NCBI GenBank assembly: GCA_020853635.1
Contig: JADYYN010000233.1
Location: forward strand, 1-50,500
Length of the DNA stretch: 50,500 bases
From: Gemmatimonadaceae bacterium
GTDB lineage: Bacteria > Gemmatimonadota > Gemmatimonadetes > Gemmatimonadales > Gemmatimonadaceae
Reading direction: 5' to 3'
In this document: positions 1 through 8,795 of the stretch, in pieces
How the letters are laid out: each line of letters opens with the position of its first letter
Position numbering within the stretch: the stretch's first letter is position 1
Position numbers and translations under genes: made by a program
Notes under the pieces: model-generated
Seen by the model: only the letters and a program-made list of their open reading frames with translations
Told to the model about the DNA's origin: nothing
Database searches by the model: none

Positions 1-54
1 GACACCGGGAGAGAGAGAGGGCAATCACTGGCGGCGGACCACAGGCGTCGAGAG

Positions 55-654
55 TCAATGCGTCACCCCGGTCCCGCGGAGCGCATGCCAGAATGTGAGG
101 ACGATGATCCGGAGATCGAACACGAAACCACGACGCTGCAGATACGCCGCGTCGAACGCCACCTTCTCAGGGATCGAGAGCTCGTCCCGACCATTGATCT
201 GCGCCCAGCCGGTGATGCCCGGCGTGAGATGGTGCACGCCGACGGCGGTGCGTTGCGCGACGAGGTCATCTTGGTTGAACAGCGCCGGACGCGGCCCGAC
301 GATGGACATGTCGCCTCGAATCACGCTCCACAGCTGAGGAATCTCATCGAGACTCGTCTTGCGCAACAGTCCGCCGATCGGCGTGAGATGCTGTTTGGGC
401 GAAGTCAAGAGATGCGTCGCGACCGCCGGCGTGTTCACACGCATCGTGCGCACCTTCGGCATTCGGAACAGCGCGTTCTCCCGACCGACGCGATCGGACC
501 AGAACAGCACCGGGCCTTCTGACGTTAGGCGGACGGCGACCGCGACGAGGAGGAACGGAACGGCAAGGATCACTGCGGCCGGGACGGCGAGCAGCAGATC
601 GAACGCGCGCTTGTGAATCGGCATGAACGGGGGCTGCGGAGCAGCGGCGCTCAT
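55..654 (-). CDS. PglC/WcaJ-type sugar transferase (polyprenyl-phosphate phosphoglycosyl transferase)
   Basis: Transfers a sugar-1-phosphate from a nucleotide sugar to a polyprenyl-phosphate carrier at the inner membrane, the first step of capsule, exopolysaccharide or O-antigen repeat synthesis. The 199-aa protein has the short single-domain layout of this family: an N-terminal hydrophobic segment (about residues 18-43), KVRTM (67-71), the catalytic Asp-Glu pair in SLDEIPQLW (D103-E104), SIVGPRPAL (117-125) and GITGWAQINGRD (146-157). The ATG at 654 is preceded by a GAGG Shine-Dalgarno at good spacing, so it is preferred over the internal Met11. It is the last recognised gene of the alaS-linked operon and lies 37 bp after the SDR gene. 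The sugar specificity cannot be read from sequence. Confidence 0.9.
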   Translation of the reverse strand: MSAAAPQPPFMPIHKRAFDLLLAVPAAVILAVPFLLVAVAVRLTSEGPVLFWSDRVGRENALFRMPKVRTMRVNTPAVATHLLTSPKQHLTPIGGLLRKTSLDEIPQLWSVIRGDMSIVGPRPALFNQDDLVAQRTAVGVHHLTPGITGWAQINGRDELSIPEKVAFDAAYLQRRGFVFDLRIIVLTFWHALRGTGVTH

Positions 655-691
655 CGATCACCTCGCGGGACGGAGTCGACCACGGCGCAGC

Positions 692-1474
692 TCAACCAGA
701 CAACACACTCCCACCATTCACATTCACGATCTCCCCCACCAGATGCCGCGCCCCCGGCGCACACAACGCCACCGCCGCCCACGCCACATCCCCCGCCGTC
801 GCCACCCGCCCGTTCGGAATCCCCGCCGCGATCCTTGCCTTCCCGCCCCCCGCGAACGCCTCCACACACATCTCCGTATCCACCCACCCCGGCGCCACAC
901 AGTTCACCGTGATCCCGCGCCGCGCCAGCTCGATCGCCTGCGACTTCACGAACGAGATCATCGCCCCCTTGCTCGCCCCGTAGTCGGCATGATACGCCTC
1001 CCCGCGCTGACCCGCCGTCGAGGAGATGTGCACCATCCGCCCGCCGTCCGACATCGCCCGCGCGGCCGCACGCGACACGAAGAACATCGCATCGACATTC
1101 TCACGCATCGTCCGGTGCCAGCGCTCATCGCTCATCTCGTGCACCGGCACATCCTCGCTCGGCCAGATGCCGGCGCTGTGGATCAGGATATCCAGTCCAC
1201 CGAACGCCCCCACCGCCGCCGCGATCAAAGAGTCGGCGCCCGCCGCCTCGCCCAGGTCGGCCGCATGCGCGATTACCGGCACCCCGCGCCCCGAGAGCTT
1301 CGCCACCAGCGCGTCCGCATCCGCGCGGCGCGAACGGTAGCCCACACACACCGACGCGCCGCACGCCACTAGCAGTTCCGCCGCCGCCGCGCCGATCCCG
1401 CGCGTGCCGCCCGTCACCACAGCGCGTTTGCCCGCCAGCGAGAACATCGACGCGACTCCGGCCGCGGCGCTCAT
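692..1474 (-). CDS. Short-chain dehydrogenase/reductase (SDR), 3-oxoacyl-ACP reductase-like
   Basis: A 260-aa classical SDR, an NAD(P)-dependent oxidoreductase. Visible motifs: the cofactor glycine motif TGGTRGIG (residues 21-28), HSAGIW (99-104, equivalent of the NNAG motif), a catalytic Ser at 151/152 and Y165-x3-K169 in YGASK. Length and motif spacing fit the FabG-like subgroup. The start ATG overlaps the stop of the upstream isomerase gene by 4 bp (ATGA), so the two are probably translationally coupled; a second in-frame ATG (Met10) directly before the Rossmann fold is an alternative start. Its position between a sedoheptulose-phosphate isomerase and a sugar transferase suggests a sugar-modifying role, but SDR substrates cannot be predicted and a fatty-acid or general reductase role remains possible. 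Confidence 0.85.
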   Translation of the reverse strand: MSAAAGVASMFSLAGKRAVVTGGTRGIGAAAAELLVACGASVCVGYRSRRADADALVAKLSGRGVPVIAHAADLGEAAGADSLIAAAVGAFGGLDILIHSAGIWPSEDVPVHEMSDERWHRTMRENVDAMFFVSRAAARAMSDGGRMVHISSTAGQRGEAYHADYGASKGAMISFVKSQAIELARRGITVNCVAPGWVDTEMCVEAFAGGGKARIAAGIPNGRVATAGDVAWAAVALCAPGARHLVGEIVNVNGGSVLSG

Positions 1475-2064
1475 CGCGCCACCTCGGCGTCGATCACGTC
1501 ACAGATCGCATGCTGGATGCTCAGATGGATCTCCTGTGAGAGGTCCGTGATCTGCGTCGGCACCACCAGCGTGAGGTCCGCCATCGTCCGGATCTTCCCG
1601 CCGTCCTTGGCCGTCAGCACCAGCGATCGGATCCCCATCGCCTTGGCCGTCTCCACCGCGCGCAGGCAGTTGGGCGAGTTGCCGCTCGTGGTGTGTGCGA
1701 TCAACAGGTCGCCCTTCCGCCCCAACGCCTCGACCTGACGGCTGAAGATCTCATCGTACGAGAAGTCGTTCGCTGCGGCCGTGATGAGCGAGGTGTCGGT
1801 AGTCAACGCGATCGCGCGCAGCGGACGCCGCGTGCGACGGACTCGCACCACGTATTCGGTCGCCAAGTGCTGCGCGTCGGCAGCGCTGCCGCCGTTCCCG
1901 CAGAACAGCAACGTCCCCCCGCCCTGCAACGTCTCGCGCACCATCACGGTCGCCGCGCGGATGCCATCGCCGAGTTGATCGGCCGACTGCGTGGCCAACG
2001 CGGCCAACTCGCGCAGATGATCCACCGGATCGTGGCTCGTCGTCTTGCCGGCGATCTCGCTCAC
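1471..2064 (-). CDS. gmhA: SIS-domain phosphoheptose isomerase (GmhA-like)
   Basis: Sedoheptulose 7-phosphate isomerase, which makes D-glycero-D-manno-heptose 7-phosphate for the LPS core or heptose-containing glycans in the cytosol. The 197-aa protein has the SIS fold signatures CGNGGSAADAQH (55-66) followed by the expected catalytic Glu (E70), HTTSGNS (124-130) for phosphate binding, and a C-terminal QEIHLSIQH carrying the two histidines usual in GmhA. Length matches the family (about 190-200 aa). It starts at GTG, overlapping the stop of the preceding 104-aa gene by 4 bp, and its own stop overlaps the SDR start by 4 bp. The other heptose genes (hldE, gmhB, hldD) are not in the window, so a related SIS isomerase of different specificity cannot be excluded. 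Confidence 0.82.
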   Translation of the reverse strand: MSEIAGKTTSHDPVDHLRELAALATQSADQLGDGIRAATVMVRETLQGGGTLLFCGNGGSAADAQHLATEYVVRVRRTRRPLRAIALTTDTSLITAAANDFSYDEIFSRQVEALGRKGDLLIAHTTSGNSPNCLRAVETAKAMGIRSLVLTAKDGGKIRTMADLTLVVPTQITDLSQEIHLSIQHAICDVIDAEVAR

Positions 2065-2375
2065 AGCGCCGCCCCCGCGATGCGCTCCATGGCCTGCATC
2101 GCACGCGCGCGCAACGTCGCCGGCTCATCGGCCGCCGCCTCTAACGCCCAGGTCACACAGGCATCGGCCGCCAGCAGATCGAGCGCGTCATCGCGTGCTG
2201 CGGACTTCTCGCTCCCCAACACCGTCGCGAGCAGCTCTTCACCCGCCCGCAGCAGCGCCTCGGCATGCGGCAAAGCGGCGTACTCCGGGTGCGCGTCGAG
2301 CACCGCCCGCACCTGCGCGACCAATCGCTCCGGAGCTTCCGGCTGCCGCGACGCGATCCACTCGGCGTGCGTCAT
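2061..2375 (-). CDS. Uncharacterised 104-aa protein between alaS and gmhA
   Basis: No family recognised. The protein is small, Ala/Leu/Glu-rich and predicted all-helical, with no signal peptide, membrane segment or Cys motif (one Cys only). It opens with MTHAEWIASRQPEAPERL and contains a run of amphipathic helices (LLRAGEELLATVL, ALDLLAADACVTWALEAA). It is a genuine gene by context: its ATG overlaps the alaS stop (ATGA) and its stop overlaps the gmhA GTG (GTGA), so translation of all three appears coupled. It might be an adaptor or a small helical regulator, but that is only a guess from composition. Confidence 0.75.
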   Translation of the reverse strand: MTHAEWIASRQPEAPERLVAQVRAVLDAHPEYAALPHAEALLRAGEELLATVLGSEKSAARDDALDLLAADACVTWALEAAADEPATLRARAMQAMERIAGAAL

Positions 2376-5092
2376 GCGATGCCGGCCAGCGCGGCCTTCA
2401 CGATCTCACCGGCAACGGTCGGCATCTCGGCCACCTGCGCGCCGGTCACGCCGGCCTGCGCCATGTGATCCTTGCCGCCGCCGCGGATGCCGGTCTTGGC
2501 CGCCAGCGACTTCACGATGCCACCCGCCGTGATGCCCTTCGCGCGCAGGTCATCGGACACGACGATCACCAGACCGCCCTTGTCCTCACCGAAGTCGGCG
2601 ACGATCACGCCGACACCGGTGCCGAGCTTCTCGCGCACCACGTCGCCGAGGGCCTGGAGATCCTTCATCGAGTCGGCCTTCACGACCTTGGCGAGCACCT
2701 TCGCCGCGCCCACCGTCTCCGCACCGGCGAACAGGTCCCCACCCTGCGCGCCACCGCCGCGCATGGCCTCGTCGAGCTTCTTCTCCAGCGCCTTCTTCTC
2801 GCCGAGCAGCACGTCGAGACGGCGCGCGATGAGTTCCGGTGTGACGGCGTTGAGCTTGAGTCGCTCGGCCACGCCATCGAGGGCGCGTTCACGTTCGCGC
2901 AGGTGCGCGAAGGCGCCGCGGCCAGTGACTGCCTCAATGCGACGCACGCCCGCCGCCACACCACTCTCCGAGACGATGCGCATCAGCGCGATCTGTCCGG
3001 TGTTCTTCACATGCGTGCCGCCGCAGAGCTCCACCGACAATCCGGGGATCTCGACCACGCGCACCACGTCGCCGTACTTCTCGCCGAAGAGCGCCATCGC
3101 GCCACCGGCGATGGCCTCCTTGTACGGCTTCTCCGTGATGCGCACGTCGACGTTGGCCCACACGCCTTCGTTCACGATCGATTCGATACGCTCTAACTGC
3201 TCGGCCGTGATGGGGCCGTGGTGTGTGAAGTCGAACCGCAACCGCTCCGGCGCGACGAGCGAGCCGGCCTGATGCACATGCTCGCCGAGCACCGTGCGCA
3301 GCGCCGCGTGCAGCAGATGCGTGGCGGTGTGGTTGCGCTCGGTGTCGGGTCGGCGCGCCGCCGGCACGCGCGCGCGGGCCTTCTCGAACTTCACCGTGCC
3401 GCGCACGGAACCGATCGCCGCCACACGGCCGTCGATCTTCTTCACATCGGACCCCGAGACCGACCAATCCGAGCCGATGATCTCGCCGCGGTCGGAGACT
3501 TGGCCACCGGACTCCGCGTAGAACGGCGAGTCCTGCAGCATCACCGCCACCGGCCCGTCACCGAGTGTGCGCACGGCGGCGACCAACGACTCCGTGTCGA
3601 TCACATCGTAGCCGACGAAACGCCCCATGGGTGCGTCGCTCGCGGGGACGCTCCAGCTCGCGAGATCCGAGAGCTCGTCCGCCGAGACGGTGATCTTCTT
3701 CGACTTGCGTTCGTCCTGCGACTGCTTGCGCTGCTGGTCGAGCGCATGTTCGAAGCCGGCGATGTCCACGAGATATCCCCGCTCACGCGCCATGAGCTCC
3801 GTGAGATCGAACGGGAAGCCGAACGTATCGTAGAGCTTGAAGGCCTCCTCGCCGGTGATCGTCCCGCGCACCGCGGTGGAGCCCTGCGTGGAGCCCGTCG
3901 GCGCCAACTGCTCGAAGCGCGACATACCGCCGTCGATGGTCGCGAGGAAGCGTTCTTCCTCCGCGCGCGTGGTGTCGAGGATGTGTTTGCGCCGCGCGGC
4001 GAGCTCGGGGAACTGGCCCTGCATGGTCTCGATCACGACCTCGACCACATGCACGAGCGTCGGCTCGCGGCGGCCCAGCAGCCATGCATGACGCACCGCA
4101 CGGCGAAGGATGCGACGCAGCACGTAGCCGCGCCCCTCGTTGCTCGGGAAGATGCCGTCGGCGAGCAGGAACGCGACCGCTCGCGCGTGGTCGGCGAGCA
4201 CGCGGTACGACGCCGAGTCGGTGTTGGCGTAGGCGTAAGGCTTGCCGGTGATCTCGCTGACCTTGGCGAGCAAGGGCGCGAAGAGATCGACGTGGTAGTT
4301 GTTCGAGACGCCCTGCATCACCGCCGCGATGCGCTCAAGCCCCGCGCCGGTGTCCACCGACGGCCGCGGCAACGGCACGAGCGTGCCGTCCGGCTGCCGA
4401 TCGAACTGCATGAACACGAGGTTCCAGATCTCGAGGAAGCGACCGGCCTCGGCGCCCTCGACGAACGCGTCGGTGGAGAATTCACCGCGATTGCGATCGG
4501 TCCACTCGCCACTGGCACCGGCCGGGAACTCGAAGTCCTTCGCCATGTGCGCGAGGTCGACGTAGATCTCGGTGCACGGGCCGCAGGGGCCGGTGTCGGC
4601 CATCTGCCAGAAGTTGTCGCGCTCGCCGAGCCCGTAGATGCGGGAATCGGGCAGCCCGGTCACCTCGCGCCAGAGCGCGCGCGCTTCGTCGTCGTCCTTG
4701 TAGACGGTGACGCGCAGATGCTCCTTGGGCAGCTTGAGCTCTTCGGTGACGAACCCCCAGGCGAAGCGGATCGCATCGCGCTTGAAGTAATCCCCGAAGG
4801 AGAAGTTGCCGAGCATTTCAAAGAAGGTGTGGTGCCGCGCGGTATGGCCGACCTGTTCGAGGTCGTTGTGCTTGCCACCGGCGCGGACGCACTTCTGGGA
4901 GGTCGTCGCCCGGCGATTGCCGTCTGGAGCGGCCTCCTGGCCCAGAAAGACCTTCTTGAACTGGACCATGCCGGCGTTGGTGAAGAGCAACGTCGGGTCG
5001 TCCCCCGGGATCAGGGGGGAGGAGGGGCGCACGGCGTGGTGTTCACGTGCGAAGAAATCGAGGAATCGGCGGCGAATTTCGGACGCATGCAT
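2372..5092 (-). CDS. alaS: Alanine--tRNA ligase
   Basis: Charges tRNA-Ala with alanine and edits mischarged Ser/Gly. I place the start at 5092 (MHASEIRRRFLDFF), the canonical AlaRS opening; 12 extra upstream codons are open but atypical. The product is 906 aa, slightly longer than the usual ~875. N-terminal class II catalytic core: FTNAGMVQFK and MLGNFSFGDYFK. Editing domain: HTATH (around residue 585) and CGGTH (around 690), supplying the zinc-binding His/Cys ligands. C-terminal DHHA1-like domain with the GGGKDHMAQAG signature. It heads an operon whose later genes act in glycan synthesis. A TACAAT hexamer lies just before the start, but no convincing -35 accompanies it. Confidence 0.97.
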   Translation of the reverse strand: MHASEIRRRFLDFFAREHHAVRPSSPLIPGDDPTLLFTNAGMVQFKKVFLGQEAAPDGNRRATTSQKCVRAGGKHNDLEQVGHTARHHTFFEMLGNFSFGDYFKRDAIRFAWGFVTEELKLPKEHLRVTVYKDDDEARALWREVTGLPDSRIYGLGERDNFWQMADTGPCGPCTEIYVDLAHMAKDFEFPAGASGEWTDRNRGEFSTDAFVEGAEAGRFLEIWNLVFMQFDRQPDGTLVPLPRPSVDTGAGLERIAAVMQGVSNNYHVDLFAPLLAKVSEITGKPYAYANTDSASYRVLADHARAVAFLLADGIFPSNEGRGYVLRRILRRAVRHAWLLGRREPTLVHVVEVVIETMQGQFPELAARRKHILDTTRAEEERFLATIDGGMSRFEQLAPTGSTQGSTAVRGTITGEEAFKLYDTFGFPFDLTELMARERGYLVDIAGFEHALDQQRKQSQDERKSKKITVSADELSDLASWSVPASDAPMGRFVGYDVIDTESLVAAVRTLGDGPVAVMLQDSPFYAESGGQVSDRGEIIGSDWSVSGSDVKKIDGRVAAIGSVRGTVKFEKARARVPAARRPDTERNHTATHLLHAALRTVLGEHVHQAGSLVAPERLRFDFTHHGPITAEQLERIESIVNEGVWANVDVRITEKPYKEAIAGGAMALFGEKYGDVVRVVEIPGLSVELCGGTHVKNTGQIALMRIVSESGVAAGVRRIEAVTGRGAFAHLRERERALDGVAERLKLNAVTPELIARRLDVLLGEKKALEKKLDEAMRGGGAQGGDLFAGAETVGAAKVLAKVVKADSMKDLQALGDVVREKLGTGVGVIVADFGEDKGGLVIVVSDDLRAKGITAGGIVKSLAAKTGIRGGGKDHMAQAGVTGAQVAEMPTVAGEIVKAALAGIA

Positions 5093-5346
5093 ATCATTGT
5101 AAAATAAGGCGTTGGGGCTACTTTTCACAACGTGGCGACCGGGGTCGTGACCGGGCTGGCACTCGGCGGGTATTCCGGGGGTATGCCACGGGTCGTGCCA
5201 GCGGCACAGGTCGGTGGGTCGCGTCGTTCCGAACCGATATTTACCGCAGGTGTAGGGTGATAGTCCTAAGTGAGTCGTGGTTCTGTGCCAGTTTCCTTAA
5301 GTCCGCGCGACCGTCGGCGTCACACGAAAAACCCACTAAACAATAG

Positions 5347-7230
5347 ATGCGGAACCGCTTCTACTTCTTGATCGATCTGTTCGGACTGGCCCTCGCGCCG
5401 TTCCTCGCGATGGCACTCCGACTTGAGGGCTTCGACTGGCCCGACGGGTACTACGAAACCGCGCTCTGGTACGCCGCGCTGACACTTCCCATCCGCCTCG
5501 GCGTCGCTTGGGCCGCGGGCCTCTACAACTGCATTTGGCGCTTCGCGAGCATCGTGGAGCTCGAACGCATTCTGATCGCGGGCGGCATCATCGCCGTGAT
5601 CGATCTCGTGATCGGCCTGAGCATCGACGGCACCGTCGCACCGCGACGCACGCCCTACAGCGCGATCGCGATCGACGCGATGTTGTCCGTCGCCGTGTTG
5701 GCCGGGCCGCGCCTGCTCTCCCGCATCATGCAGTTGCGTCGTCGGCGCGAGGGCGAAGCGGTGCGCACGCTCGTCGTCGGCGCCGGCTCCGCCGCGCAGG
5801 TCGTCGCGCGCGAAGCCATCCAAAGTGAGCGCGCTCATTTCGAGATCGTCGGCTTCGTCGACGATGACGTGAAGAAGCAGGGCCAGCTCATGAACGGCAT
5901 CCGCGTGATCGGCCGGGTGGACGAACTCCCCCGCCTCATCCGCAGCCACGGCGCAAAGGAAGTCATCATCGCGATGCCGTCCGCGAAGGGCACCGAGATC
6001 CGTCGCATCGTCGAACTCGCCTCGCAGGCCGGTGCGCGCACGCGCACCATCCCCAGCATCTCGGACATCGTCTCGGGCCGCATCGAAGTCAGTGCACTGC
6101 GCCCGGTCGAAATTCAGGACCTCCTGCGTCGCGCGGCCATCTCCACCGACATCACCAAGGTCAGCGCACTCGCGAAGGACCGCACCGTGCTCGTGACCGG
6201 CGCGGGTGGCAGCATCGGCTCCGAGTTGTGCCGTCAGATCGCGGCGCTCGAGCCCAAGCTACTCGTGCTGCTCGATCACTCCGAGAATCAGGTCTTCGAG
6301 ATCGAAGGCGAACTCCGCCGCCGCTTCCCTGCTCTCAAGCTCGCGCCGGTCATCGCCGACGTCCGCGATGAGCAGCGCATCCGTCGCACGTTCGAACGCT
6401 TTCACCCGTACGCCGTCTTCCACGCTGCCGCACATAAGCACGTGCCGCTCATGGAAGAGAACGTCGTGGAGTCGGTCACCAACAACGTGCTCGGCACCCG
6501 CAACGTGGTCGAGGCCTCGGTCGATACCGGCGTGACGCACTTCGTGCTCATCTCCACCGACAAGGCCGTCCGCCCCACGTCCATCATGGGCGCCACGAAG
6601 CGTCTCGCCGAAGGGATCGTGCGAGCCGCGGCGACGCGCTCGCAGAAGCACTTCGTAGTGGTGCGCTTCGGCAACGTGCTCGGCTCCCGTGGGTCGGTGG
6701 TCCCGACGTTCATGGCGCAGATCGAACGCGGTGGACCGGTGACGGTCACGCACCCGGACATGCGCCGCTACTTCATGACGATCCCCGAGGCGGTGCAGCT
6801 CGTACTCCAGGCGGGAGCGCAGGGTCAGGGCGGCGAACTGTTCGTGCTCGACATGGGTGAGCCGGTGAAGATCGCCGATCTGGCGCGCGACCTCATCCGG
6901 CTCTCCGGGCTCGAGGAAGGCACCGACATCGAGATCCGCTACACCGGTATGCGCCCGGGCGAGAAGCTCTACGAAGAAGTGCTGTTCGGCGACGAGGATG
7001 TGCGCAGCACCGAACATCCCAAGGTGCTCCGCGTACTCGCGGAGGATCCGGACAACGTGCTCGTCGGAAAGATCGACGAGCTGCTACGTGCGGTGGCGCT
7101 GCAGGCACTCGACGATCAGGCGCTGCGCGACGGGGTGACCGGCTTGGTGCCGGACTTCATCTTCCCCGACAAGCGCAACGACGTGTTGCCGATCGGCAAG
7201 CGGGTGAGCGGGGAGATCCGGCGGGCATAG
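5347..7230 (+). CDS. Membrane-bound nucleoside-diphosphate-sugar 4,6-dehydratase (WbpM/CapD/PglF family)
   Basis: Converts UDP-GlcNAc (or a related UDP-HexNAc) to a 4-keto-6-deoxy sugar for surface glycans. The 627-aa protein has the full-length architecture: four hydrophobic helices in the first ~125 residues, a CoA-binding-like Rossmann domain (VVGAGSAAQVVAREA), then the SDR dehydratase domain with TGAGGSIGSELC (about 284-295), STDK (403-406, catalytic Thr-Asp-Lys) and M414-x3-K418 (MGATK). The Met in place of the classical SDR Tyr is typical of this long dehydratase family and not a defect. It starts at ATG 5347 and is divergent from alaS. The 218-bp alaS gap holds no recognisable RNA gene. 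It probably works with the nearby sugar transferase in the same glycan pathway. Confidence 0.93.
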   Translation: MRNRFYFLIDLFGLALAPFLAMALRLEGFDWPDGYYETALWYAALTLPIRLGVAWAAGLYNCIWRFASIVELERILIAGGIIAVIDLVIGLSIDGTVAPRRTPYSAIAIDAMLSVAVLAGPRLLSRIMQLRRRREGEAVRTLVVGAGSAAQVVAREAIQSERAHFEIVGFVDDDVKKQGQLMNGIRVIGRVDELPRLIRSHGAKEVIIAMPSAKGTEIRRIVELASQAGARTRTIPSISDIVSGRIEVSALRPVEIQDLLRRAAISTDITKVSALAKDRTVLVTGAGGSIGSELCRQIAALEPKLLVLLDHSENQVFEIEGELRRRFPALKLAPVIADVRDEQRIRRTFERFHPYAVFHAAAHKHVPLMEENVVESVTNNVLGTRNVVEASVDTGVTHFVLISTDKAVRPTSIMGATKRLAEGIVRAAATRSQKHFVVVRFGNVLGSRGSVVPTFMAQIERGGPVTVTHPDMRRYFMTIPEAVQLVLQAGAQGQGGELFVLDMGEPVKIADLARDLIRLSGLEEGTDIEIRYTGMRPGEKLYEEVLFGDEDVRSTEHPKVLRVLAEDPDNVLVGKIDELLRAVALQALDDQALRDGVTGLVPDFIFPDKRNDVLPIGKRVSGEIRRA

Positions 7231-7238
7231 CGTTCTCG

Positions 7239-7266
7239 CGCGGCGCCACCGTCGAGTGGCGCCGCG
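7239..7266. terminator. Hairpin between convergent genes
   Basis: A perfect 11-bp stem (CGCGGCGCCAC / GTGGCGCCGCG) with a 6-nt loop lies 8 bp after the dehydratase stop and 10 bp before the stop of the opposing gene. There is no T-tract on either side, so it is terminator-like rather than a textbook intrinsic terminator. Confidence 0.5.
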
Positions 7267-7276
7267 GACTAATCGG

Positions 7277-7882
7277 CTACCGCGTGCGGCGCCACGGTAG
7301 GCCCACGAGGATCCCGCTCCGGTACGGGAAGAGCTCGCCGCTGACGTTCCAGAGTTTCGCGCCATCGTACCGGCGGCCCGTAGCGCGGTCGTAGCCCTTG
7401 TACAGCGACTGCACGCTCCCGCCCCCAACAAAGGCGTCGAGGGTCCAACCGCCCCGGAGCTGCCACACGCGGCCGACACTGCCACCGACCAAGAGACTCG
7501 CGCCCTCCTGATAGAGCGTCGTATCGCGGTAGTCTGGCCGCTGAATGCGGAACACCGCCGCGCCCGCGTTGAGCGCGGCATACCACCCTTCCGCCCGCGC
7601 CTCACGATAGAACCGCCACTCGGCCGCGCCGACGGCGAAGGTGAAGGGATAGTCCTCCACCGATCGCCAGGGTGACACCATCACGTCCCACTGGAAGGTG
7701 CGGCCGTCGCGACGGAGCGGACGTTCGACACCCACGTGCACGATGCCGACCAGCGAGGTCGCGCCGATCTTGATGCGCGAGCCAGCGTCGGCGCCTTGGG
7801 CTGCCAGCACACCGGGCGCGAGCGTCGCGCACACGGTGAGCAGGCTGAGCTGGGGCAAGAAGGAACGGAAGCGTCGCGTCAT
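7277..7882 (-). CDS. Secreted protein, DUF3575-like / outer-membrane barrel-like
   Basis: 201-aa predicted exported protein: Arg-rich n-region, hydrophobic core and an Ala-x-Ala type cleavage area (about residues 26-29, VLAAQG). The mature part alternates polar and aromatic residues in beta-strand style, with VERPLRR and AAEWRFYREAR resembling the VEY and PEWRYW segments of DUF3575 proteins, and several Gly-rich strands (LLVGGSVGRVW, AFVGGGSV). This suggests a small outer-membrane or periplasmic beta protein of unknown role. It lies 10 bp downstream of recX on the same strand, possibly co-transcribed with it, and converges with the dehydratase gene. The family assignment is tentative. Confidence 0.65.
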   Translation of the reverse strand: MTRRFRSFLPQLSLLTVCATLAPGVLAAQGADAGSRIKIGATSLVGIVHVGVERPLRRDGRTFQWDVMVSPWRSVEDYPFTFAVGAAEWRFYREARAEGWYAALNAGAAVFRIQRPDYRDTTLYQEGASLLVGGSVGRVWQLRGGWTLDAFVGGGSVQSLYKGYDRATGRRYDGAKLWNVSGELFPYRSGILVGLPWRRTR

Positions 7883-7892
7883 CGCCGAAAGT

Positions 7893-8591
7893 TCACTCGT
7901 CCGCGGCGAGCGCGCGACGGGCGGCCTGCACGGCCGCCCCCGGTCCGAAGCCCCGACGTACCAGCCACGCCGTGAGCCTTCGCTGGGCCACGGCGGGCTC
8001 GAGACTGCGCAACGAGCGCGCGCGGCGTGCGGCGGCGGCCGCGAGCGCGTCTTGCTCCACCTCCGCCGCGTCCTCGCCGCGCGCTCCGATCACGCGGTCG
8101 ACCAGGCCACTCTCCACCCCGCGGCGCCTCAGTTCCGCCACCACGCGTCGAGTGCCGTAGCCCCGCGAGCGGGCTGGGCCGTCGACGAACGCGCGCGCGA
8201 ACGCCGCATCGTCCAGCAAGCCGAGTTGTGCGAGCCGATCGCAGGCCCAGCTGATGTCATGCGCCGCATGGTCGCGCTGCTTCAGATAGCGCTCCAGGTC
8301 GCGCCGAGGGCGGCCTTTGCGCGCCAGCGCGGCGGCGGCCTTGTCGTAGCACTCGGTGGCCCGGCTGGCGGCCCAGAGGCGCGCGACGAGCGCCTCGTCG
8401 AGTGACTGCCCGATCTTGAGCCGGAGGTCGCCGATGGTCTCGACGGACACCGGTGCGACGACGACTTCACCGACGGTGACGCCGTACCGACCGGCTCGGC
8501 GCGGGAGTTCGGCGATGGCGCGGACGGGGCCGGCTGAGGGCGGAGCCAGCGGCTCGCGCTGTTTCGATCGACCGTATGTCAGAGTGGTCAA
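7893..8591 (-). CDS. recX: Recombination regulator RecX
   Basis: RecX modulates RecA filament extension and activity. The 232-aa protein shows three-helix RecX repeats: AAALARKGRPRRDLERYL, then LAQLGLLDDAAFARAFVDGPARSRGYGTRR with the hallmark YGTRRV, and a C-terminal repeat ending in RRLTAWLVRRGFG. The ~90-residue N-terminal extension is common. It lies about 200 bp downstream of recA on the same strand, the classical arrangement. The start is uncertain: the TTG at 8591 is only 1 nt from the AGGAG Shine-Dalgarno, whereas the next candidate in frame is a CTG at 8582, 10 nt from it; no ATG or GTG lies close by. Confidence 0.9.
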   Translation of the reverse strand: MTTLTYGRSKQREPLAPPSAGPVRAIAELPRRAGRYGVTVGEVVVAPVSVETIGDLRLKIGQSLDEALVARLWAASRATECYDKAAAALARKGRPRRDLERYLKQRDHAAHDISWACDRLAQLGLLDDAAFARAFVDGPARSRGYGTRRVVAELRRRGVESGLVDRVIGARGEDAAEVEQDALAAAAARRARSLRSLEPAVAQRRLTAWLVRRGFGPGAAVQAARRALAADE

Positions 8592-8795
8592 GCTCCTGTG
8601 ACCCGCGACGCGAAAACGACGCCGGGGGCGGACCAGAGTGGAACGGCGGGGATTCCGGGCCCCGACGACTCACCGCAGATCGCGCCCCCGACTAAGGGCC
8701 GATGTGAGAGGGAAACTGGGAGAGGTGAGGTACCACGTCTCGACTTCCCGACTCACGCTGTTGTCTTGCGAACCGCGGTGGTCTGCGGTGGACGA

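Noticed and set aside
1-28. Possible GTG start (position 28, minus strand) of the next gene of the glycan operon
   Set aside because: Only nine codons lie inside the window, too few to support a call.
3218-5107. 629-codon open frame antisense to alaS
   Set aside because: It mirrors the wobble positions of a high-GC gene, is Arg/His/Asp-rich without any motif, and alaS is unmistakable on the other strand.
5133-5346. Searched for a riboswitch, T-box or tRNA in the alaS-dehydratase gap
   Set aside because: No conserved core, specifier loop or acceptor/T-arm pattern could be found; only promoters are expected.
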